DNA from: Clostridiales bacterium | GTDB taxonomy: Bacteria; Bacillota; Clostridia; Saccharofermentanales; Saccharofermentanaceae | Assembly (NCBI GenBank): GCA_017545245.1 | Contig: JAFWPB010000017.1 | Location: 1 to 64,000, forward strand | Direction: 5' to 3' | DNA length: 64,000 nucleotides | Part shown: positions 58,739-64,000 of the stretch, one piece after another | Layout of the letters: each line of letters begins with the position of its first letter | How positions within the stretch are numbered: the first letter of the stretch is position 1 | Notes under the pieces: generated by a model | Seen by the model: the letters and a program-made list of their open reading frames with translations, nothing else | Database searches by the model: none | What the model was told of the DNA's origin: nothing | Position numbers and translations under genes: made by a program

Positions 58739-61411
58739 TCAATAATACTCCTTCCGAACCCCTTCGATAACATTTTCTGTCAAGACATGCCGTAAACCAA
58801 ACGCCGTTGTACTTGTGATCATCAGGAAATGCGCAAATACCGTGACTGCCAGGAAGAGAATATTTCTCTTACTGATGACCGACAGGTCGAATAACATTGT
58901 TACAAGAATCAGCAAGGAACCCGCAAAGAGAGCCAGCAGCAGGAGGCTCTCAAAGAAGCAGATGATCGACTCCAGGATAACCGTGTGGAACAACGTCCTT
59001 CTCGACATACCAATCGACATCAGAAGGATATACTCCTTTCTCCGGAAAAGCACATTGGATATGATCGTCATGATCACGTTCAGGAAACAGATCAGGCAAA
59101 GAAGCGCGGCATAGCCATAGATCAGGATCTTCGCCATCGTTGTCACCGCCTCATACGCACGCGCATATGCACCGGAATCATGGAGATCCTCACTACTGTG
59201 CAAGTTCTTTTCGAGAATCTTCTTCATCTGCGTAAACGTCTCATCCGGCTCCGAAACGTGGAACTGGAAGAATTCAAATACATCCTTGTAGGACACGCCA
59301 TAATAACTCATGCGGCTGAGCGGCATGTAGATCTGCATCGTCGAAGCGGTATCGCCTGTGATGGAGAAAGGCTCGCTGATTGCCTTCGTCAGCTGGATAT
59401 CCACCTTCGGAGTAGTCTCGCTCTCCTCTTCCGAGAAACGAAGCACCACATTCCTCGGATTATCGATCGATGAGAAGACCTTCACGGTGTTCAGATTCTC
59501 ATCCGTATTCGAATAGAAAGTGTTATTCGTCAGACAGAGCTTCGATCCATAGGTGAAGTACGGATCCGGCGCGATCCCGTTTTCGATGCATATCTTGCGA
59601 AAAGCACTGTCCTCGATAAACATCAGTGTCACATTCGTAACACGTCTTCCGGAATCTTCATAAACTGGATATTCGCCGTTCTGCGAATCATAAACGATAT
59701 TCGGGTCTGCGTAATCGTTCCGGTACCTCTCCGTCAGATCTTCCGCTTCTACTTCGATTTCTTTCTTGGACTGCAGGATGATCAGGCTGTCCTTCACACT
59801 GGAAAGGTCCGCCAGCTGGTAGTAAAGAGACAGATCTGATGCATCGAAGGAATTGTTGCCGAAATAGTACGAGTAAGTCAGAAGATTGGAATCGACACCT
59901 TCTGAACTGGAAAACATGCTGATGATCGTGCGGACCAGCGCATGCGTGAACAGGATCATCATGATCGAGAGGAAAACCGAGAGGATCGTCGCACGGTATC
60001 TTTTTCTGTACCGGAAGAAATTCTTGATAGCCAGCGCGCTGTTAAAACCGAGGAAACGGACAGCAAGTCCACGTGACTTTTTGCGCTTGACTTTGGTCGT
60101 AAACACGTTGTTTACGCGTACGGCCTCGATTGGTGTAATCTGGGATGCACGGTACATCGGAACAAAGATCGCAACCGCGATCGTAATGATCGACAGTGCA
60201 ACCGGCATCAAGGTATTTGAAAGTCCGAGACGGTACTGCAGGTCGACCTCCTGGGAAAGAAGGTAGAAGCCCGCTTCTTTTGCAAGGTCGTTGAGCGCGC
60301 CAAAGAGGATATACGCACTGATATTGCCGATCACAAGTCCGATCGGCACCGCGATGATGACGTAGTAGAAAGCCTCGCCCAGCATGAGATCCCGTATCTG
60401 CCGCCTCGTCGCGCCAACAGATTTCAGAAGTCCGATCGCGCGGATACGGTCTGTCGAAGAGGTCGAGAAAGAATTGTAGATCAGCATGACGGCCAAAAGC
60501 GCAATGATCGTCACCGCACTGAAAGTCAGGATATCGATCCAGCGGATCGTATCGGAATCGTCTGCGGAGTTCTTCATGCGGATGTAATCTTTGTTGAAGA
60601 GGCAGTCGTCCGTGGATTCGAAATATTCATCTGAAAAAGCAACGTAGGACGCCGGATCTTCCAGTTCAAAGTAGGCATTGACCGCGTTGCCCGCCGTCAT
60701 TTCCGAAGGTCCGAGAAGGACGGTATAGAAGCTGAGGTTTTTCCACTTCGCATAATCTGGAACAACAAAACAGCCGACTACACGGAATTCTTTCTTATCG
60801 AGTGGAGAAAGATATTCTTCGCCATAACCGAATTCGTCACGAGAGATCTCTTTCAGATTGTTGACTTTGTGTCCGTTGGAATAGCGGCTGTATACCATCG
60901 TGAACTCATATGAAGTCGCATCTTCTTCATCGATCATGTCACGGTTGTCCGCATACATCTCCAGCGAGATGATGGCCTCGTTCTCGTTCTGCGGCATACG
61001 TCCTTTGACCAGATTGATCTGGCAGAGATCCGTAAATCCCGGGCTCATCGACGCCACCATAACATCGTAGTTCTGATAGGAAAGTTTATTCTTCAGTTCC
61101 GCTTCATCCATGGATGTATTGGCCGCCATGACATATCCGTATTCCTGCACATACGCCGACCGCTTGATGCGCGTATCTTTGAGGATCTGCTGGTACTCTC
61201 TTGAAGTCATGGAATAGGCCTGCACGTGCCAGGTACCATAATCGTCGTCCTGGAAGCTCTTGAGGATATCCACACAGCTGCTTCTGGCCGAAACCACCAC
61301 ACAGAACATCGCCGTGGCGATAATGATCCCGAAAAGAGTCAGGATCGTTCGGCCACGGTTCTTAAATACCGTTCTTTTGGCATATTTGCTGACGATATTC
61401 GGCTGGCTCAT
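58739..61411 (-). CDS. ABC transporter permease with two FtsX domains
   Basis: An 890-residue exporter-type permease. Helix at about 18-42, extracytoplasmic domain to about 290, FtsX unit 1 with three helices (about 290-420) including IGLLKSVGATRRQIRDLM, then helix near 478, a second external domain and FtsX unit 2 (about 765-880) with ILLMSIGMSRRTLF. Together with the ATPase at 61428 and the two-component genes it forms a Bce/Vex-like module. Peptide-antibiotic or envelope-stress response is the likeliest role. It starts 16 bases after the ATPase stop. Confidence 0.9.
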   Translation of the reverse strand: MSQPNIVSKYAKRTVFKNRGRTILTLFGIIIATAMFCVVVSARSSCVDILKSFQDDDYGTWHVQAYSMTSREYQQILKDTRIKRSAYVQEYGYVMAANTSMDEAELKNKLSYQNYDVMVASMSPGFTDLCQINLVKGRMPQNENEAIISLEMYADNRDMIDEEDATSYEFTMVYSRYSNGHKVNNLKEISRDEFGYGEEYLSPLDKKEFRVVGCFVVPDYAKWKNLSFYTVLLGPSEMTAGNAVNAYFELEDPASYVAFSDEYFESTDDCLFNKDYIRMKNSADDSDTIRWIDILTFSAVTIIALLAVMLIYNSFSTSSTDRIRAIGLLKSVGATRRQIRDLMLGEAFYYVIIAVPIGLVIGNISAYILFGALNDLAKEAGFYLLSQEVDLQYRLGLSNTLMPVALSIITIAVAIFVPMYRASQITPIEAVRVNNVFTTKVKRKKSRGLAVRFLGFNSALAIKNFFRYRKRYRATILSVFLSIMMILFTHALVRTIISMFSSSEGVDSNLLTYSYYFGNNSFDASDLSLYYQLADLSSVKDSLIILQSKKEIEVEAEDLTERYRNDYADPNIVYDSQNGEYPVYEDSGRRVTNVTLMFIEDSAFRKICIENGIAPDPYFTYGSKLCLTNNTFYSNTDENLNTVKVFSSIDNPRNVVLRFSEEESETTPKVDIQLTKAISEPFSITGDTASTMQIYMPLSRMSYYGVSYKDVFEFFQFHVSEPDETFTQMKKILEKNLHSSEDLHDSGAYARAYEAVTTMAKILIYGYAALLCLICFLNVIMTIISNVLFRRKEYILLMSIGMSRRTLFHTVILESIICFFESLLLLALFAGSLLILVTMLFDLSVISKRNILFLAVTVFAHFLMITSTTAFGLRHVLTENVIEGVRKEYY

Positions 61412-61427
61412 CGGCGGCTCCTGTTCC

Positions 61428-62111
61428 TCATTTACGGATCACCTCATCATGCTGGATCTTTCCGTCCTTGATCGTAATGATCCTCTTGGCCTGAAGAGCC
61501 ACGTTCTCGTCGTGCGTGATCAGGATCGTGGTCTGGTTGTACTTCGTATTCGAATACTTCAGAAGTTCCACCACTTCCTGGCTGTTCTTCGAGTCCAGGT
61601 TACCTGTCGGCTCATCCGCCAGAAGGATCGTCGGCGCATTGATCAGCGCACGGCCGATCGCCACACGCTGCTGCTGTCCGCCGGAGATCTGGTTCGGGAA
61701 AAAATCCCTTCTCTCTGAAAGCGACAGGATATTCAGAAGTTCATTGAGACGCTCCTGGTTGACTTTTCTATGATCGAGCAGTACCGGCATCGTGATATTC
61801 TCCACGACCGTCAGAACCGGGATCAGATTAAAGAACTGGTACACCAGTCCGATCTCTCTTCTTCGGAATATCGAAAGCTGCTCGTCCGTCTGCTTGAAAA
61901 TGTCTTTTCCATCGATAAAAACACTGCCGGATGTTGGCCGGTCCACGCCGCCCAGAAGATGAAGGAGCGTCGACTTTCCGGAACCGGATGCACCGATGAT
62001 CGCTACAAATTCACCCTTTTCGATACTCAGGGAAACGTCATCGAGTGCCGCAACGATATTTTCGTCTTTACCATATGTCTTCGTAAGATGTTCCGCTCGT
62101 AGGATCTCCAT
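61428..62111 (-). CDS. ABC transporter ATP-binding protein
   Basis: A 227-residue FtsE/LolD-type ATPase. Walker [10 protein letters not shown] (about 39-47), Q-loop VYQFFNLIP, signature [15 protein letters not shown], Walker [14 protein letters not shown] and H-loop ILITHDE. It is the partner of the 890-residue permease and lies 3 bases after the kinase gene, in the order regulator, kinase, ATPase, permease. Confidence 0.94.
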   Translation of the reverse strand: MEILRAEHLTKTYGKDENIVAALDDVSLSIEKGEFVAIIGASGSGKSTLLHLLGGVDRPTSGSVFIDGKDIFKQTDEQLSIFRRREIGLVYQFFNLIPVLTVVENITMPVLLDHRKVNQERLNELLNILSLSERRDFFPNQISGGQQQRVAIGRALINAPTILLADEPTGNLDSKNSQEVVELLKYSNTKYNQTTILITHDENVALQAKRIITIKDGKIQHDEVIRK

Positions 62112-62114
62112 ATC

Positions 62115-63125
62115 TCACCTCTTCGTCTTATAGAAACGCACGACGAACTTCGCGCCATGCTCCGGCTCTTCGCGGTTTGCCGCACGGATCGTACCGCTCT
62201 GTCTTTCCACGATCATCTTGCTCAGCGCCAGACCGATACCGATACTCGTCGTAATCGCGACTTTTCCTCGGTAAAAGCGCTCGAACACGTGGGGCAGGTC
62301 CTCCGGATCGAATCCGCATCCGGTATCCGTGATCGTGATCTCCGCAAAGATCGGCGTATCCTTCACATTGATCTCGATCGTTCCATTCTCCGGCGTATGC
62401 TCCATGCAGTTTTTAAGGATATTCGCGATCGACTCGCATGTCCACATCATGTCGCCACGCACCACTGCATCTTCCGGAACATTTAATTTCAACGCGATGT
62501 TATGGATATCGAGCGGCACGGCCAGCATATCCGAAGCCCGGCGCAGCATATCCGCCAGTTTATATTCTTTCTCCTCGAAAAATACCGTATCAGCATCGAT
62601 CTTGCTCATCTTCAGCAGCGTGTTTATCAGCCACTCAATACGGTTCAGTCCCTGCATCATTTCGGAAAGAAGATTGAATCTCTTATCATCCGAAAGCTCT
62701 TCGACCGAAAACATATCGACCACGATATTCATGGACGTCAACGGCGTTCTGAGCTGATGGGCGATATCTGCGATCGAGTCAGAAAGGAAACGCTTGTCTG
62801 CCAGAAGCTGTGAAGCCTGCTCACGAAGACGGATGACCATCTTATGCACTTCACTGCTCAATATCGCGACCTCGCCCTCCTGATACTCTTCAAAGGACAC
62901 ATCTTCCACACCATGCAGGATCTGGTCGATACTGTTGGAAAGGTCGGCAATGCGCGCATACCGCTTTCTGTCCGCGACAAAACGCACCAGAAGCAGCAGA
63001 AGTCCCATCGCGACGACAAGCGCGCCGCTCAGGACGTTCAGAAAAAAGCACGGCACCGCAATCAATATGATGATTACGATGCTGATTAAATACTCTTTGC
63101 GAAGCTCACTGTTGTAGCGGATCAT
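62115..63125 (-). CDS. Sensor histidine kinase of the ABC module
   Basis: A 336-residue kinase with two helices close together (about 12-50) and hardly any external loop, which is the intramembrane-sensing type associated with Bce-like transporters. A HAMP-like region, His in SIADIAHQLRTPLTSMN (about 133), and an ATPase domain with DTGCGFDPEDLPHVFERFYRG and SIGIGLALSKMIVE follow. Such kinases are thought to be activated by their ABC partner. The gene starts 1 base after the regulator stop. Confidence 0.92.
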   Translation of the reverse strand: MIRYNSELRKEYLISIVIIILIAVPCFFLNVLSGALVVAMGLLLLLVRFVADRKRYARIADLSNSIDQILHGVEDVSFEEYQEGEVAILSSEVHKMVIRLREQASQLLADKRFLSDSIADIAHQLRTPLTSMNIVVDMFSVEELSDDKRFNLLSEMMQGLNRIEWLINTLLKMSKIDADTVFFEEKEYKLADMLRRASDMLAVPLDIHNIALKLNVPEDAVVRGDMMWTCESIANILKNCMEHTPENGTIEINVKDTPIFAEITITDTGCGFDPEDLPHVFERFYRGKVAITTSIGIGLALSKMIVERQSGTIRAANREEPEHGAKFVVRFYKTKR

Positions 63126-63126
63126 A

Positions 63127-63801
63127 TCATTCTCCCGCCTTGTAGCCGAAGCCGCGGATCGTGCGGATCAAAGTCGGTTCCGCCGGATCATCCTCGATCT
63201 TCTCACGAAGACGCTTGATATACACGGTCAGCGTATTGTCGTTTACGTACTCACCGCCCACATCCCAGAGATCCTGCAGGAGCTTGGCACGGGTCAGGAC
63301 TACGCCCTGGTTGTTGGCAAACAGAAGAAGCAACCGGTACTCCAGCGCTGACAGGATGATCTCCTGTCCGTTCTTACTGACATTCGCTCTTGCCGTATCG
63401 ATCTTGATACTTCCGAACTCCACCACATCAGGAGACTTATGTGTTCTTCTCATGACGCTCTTGATACGGGACAGCATCTCTCTCGGACGGAAAGGTTTGC
63501 TGATGTAATCGTCCGCGCCCATATCCAGGCCTGTAACGACACTGTACTCATCGCCCGACGCCGTAACAAAGATGACCGGCAGGTCCGGCTTCTGTGCTTT
63601 TACCGCGGCACAGACCGCATATCCATTTCCATCGGTAAGTGAAATATCGATCAAAGCAATCTCGAAATTCTCCGTCTCGATCTTCGTCAGTGCCGTAGTC
63701 TGGCCTGGCGCCCAAATGACTTCGAAACCCTCGGATTTCAAAAATGCCGATAACGTAGTAACGATACTGGAATCGTCTTCAACTAGCAGTATTCTTCCCA
63801 T
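63127..63801 (-). CDS. OmpR-family response regulator of the ABC module
   Basis: A 224-residue regulator beginning GRILLVEDDSS: receiver with Asp near 50 in IALIDISLTDGNG and DDYISKPFR lysine, then an OmpR winged helix ending GFGYKAGE. ATG codons occur at 63807 and 63801; AGGGG is too close to the first and 7 bases from the second, so 63801 is chosen. First gene of the operon running to 58739 or 57842. Confidence 0.93.
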   Translation of the reverse strand: MGRILLVEDDSSIVTTLSAFLKSEGFEVIWAPGQTTALTKIETENFEIALIDISLTDGNGYAVCAAVKAQKPDLPVIFVTASGDEYSVVTGLDMGADDYISKPFRPREMLSRIKSVMRRTHKSPDVVEFGSIKIDTARANVSKNGQEIILSALEYRLLLLFANNQGVVLTRAKLLQDLWDVGGEYVNDNTLTVYIKRLREKIEDDPAEPTLIRTIRGFGYKAGE

Positions 63802-63927
63802 TTTCATACCCCTGTATCACGCGTCTGTCTTTTCGGAATCGCTGCCTCCTTAGTCCTGAAAGTGGACACGGAGCAACTCTAACAAGTACATTCTACCTTA
63901 CTTTTCCCGATCTGAACGTGACAAATC

Positions 63928-64000
63928 TTACACATTCGCGGATTTTTTTGACTTTTTCCTCTTTTCTGCCAAGAATAATACGCCAAAAGCTGCGGCCATG
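63928..64000 (-). CDS. C-terminal tail of a membrane or wall-anchored protein (partial)
   Basis: On the minus strand an open frame enters from the right edge and ends at TAA (63928-63930). The visible 23 residues are a hydrophobic run (AAAFGVLFLA) followed by EKRKKSKKSANV. A terminal helix plus positive tail is typical of sortase-anchored or single-pass membrane proteins. Only this fragment is visible. Confidence 0.4.
   Translation of the reverse strand, partial: MAAAFGVLFLAEKRKKSKKSANV

Overview
The window looks like a chromosomal segment of a Gram-positive anaerobe of the class Clostridia, probably a gut or rumen commensal. This rests on the Firmicutes-type Shine-Dalgarno sites (AGGAGG), many lipobox lipoproteins, Thr/Pro-rich linkers, DUF4214/leucine-rich surface proteins, Bce/Vnc-type ABC plus two-component modules, a YugP-type metallopeptidase and an FMN riboswitch in front of a RibU-like transporter. 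The genus cannot be fixed from sequence alone. I see no rRNA, tRNA, insertion sequence, prophage or CRISPR array.

Layout. 1-3246: str operon (rpsL, rpsG, fusA; fusA runs off the left edge). 3348-6914: a zinc-ribbon membrane protein whose promoter sits beside a 62-bp tandem hairpin array, then tyrS and a zinc metallopeptidase. 6963-13220: three secreted proteins (transglutaminase-like with FN3 domains, and two paralogous EF-hand/LRR/DUF4214 proteins). 13221-13798: a divergent intergenic region with an array of alternately inverted TTACAGTA boxes. 13799-18987: Vnc/Bce-like regulator, kinase and ABC exporter. 19152-20823: two lipoproteins, one cut by an in-frame TAG. 21067-24565: a small Sec-exported peptide with a near-consensus promoter, two FtsX-like permeases and an ATPase, resembling a lactococcin-972-type bacteriocin/immunity locus. 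24649-26360: HAD phosphatase plus glycerol-1-phosphate dehydrogenase-like enzyme. 26367-31313: ABC-2 exporter with a NarL-type two-component system. 31455-38000: lipoproteins, including an esterase and an unusual propeller plus solute-binding fusion downstream of an 86-residue secreted peptide. 38117-40220: a third two-component system; then a Nudix hydrolase, a GT39-like membrane protein, a zinc-ribbon membrane protein and a uracil permease. 45636-52620: glmU-pth-mfd-lipase operon. 52938-58723: nucleotidyltransferase, RibU with FMN riboswitch, ECF sigma factor with probable anti-sigma, VanY-like peptidase, MBL-fold enzyme and a PfkB kinase. 58739-63801: a Bce-like regulator, kinase and ABC exporter. 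63928-64000: the C-terminal tail of another protein.

The best candidate for something undescribed is a family of intergenic arrays at 13444-13667, 45394-45568 and 53791-53830. Each unit is 39-40 bp with an 8-bp box at each end in inverted orientation, box starts 31-32 bp apart. The first two arrays align unit for unit, including 33- and 23-bp inter-unit gaps and part of the unit interiors, yet all boxes in one array read TTACAGTA and all in the other read TTACCGCC (one variant each). Such array-wide switching suggests that all boxes of an array must match one another or one partner. Second candidates are the exported peptide plus ABC locus at 21 kb and the secreted peptide plus two-lipoprotein operon at 34-38 kb.
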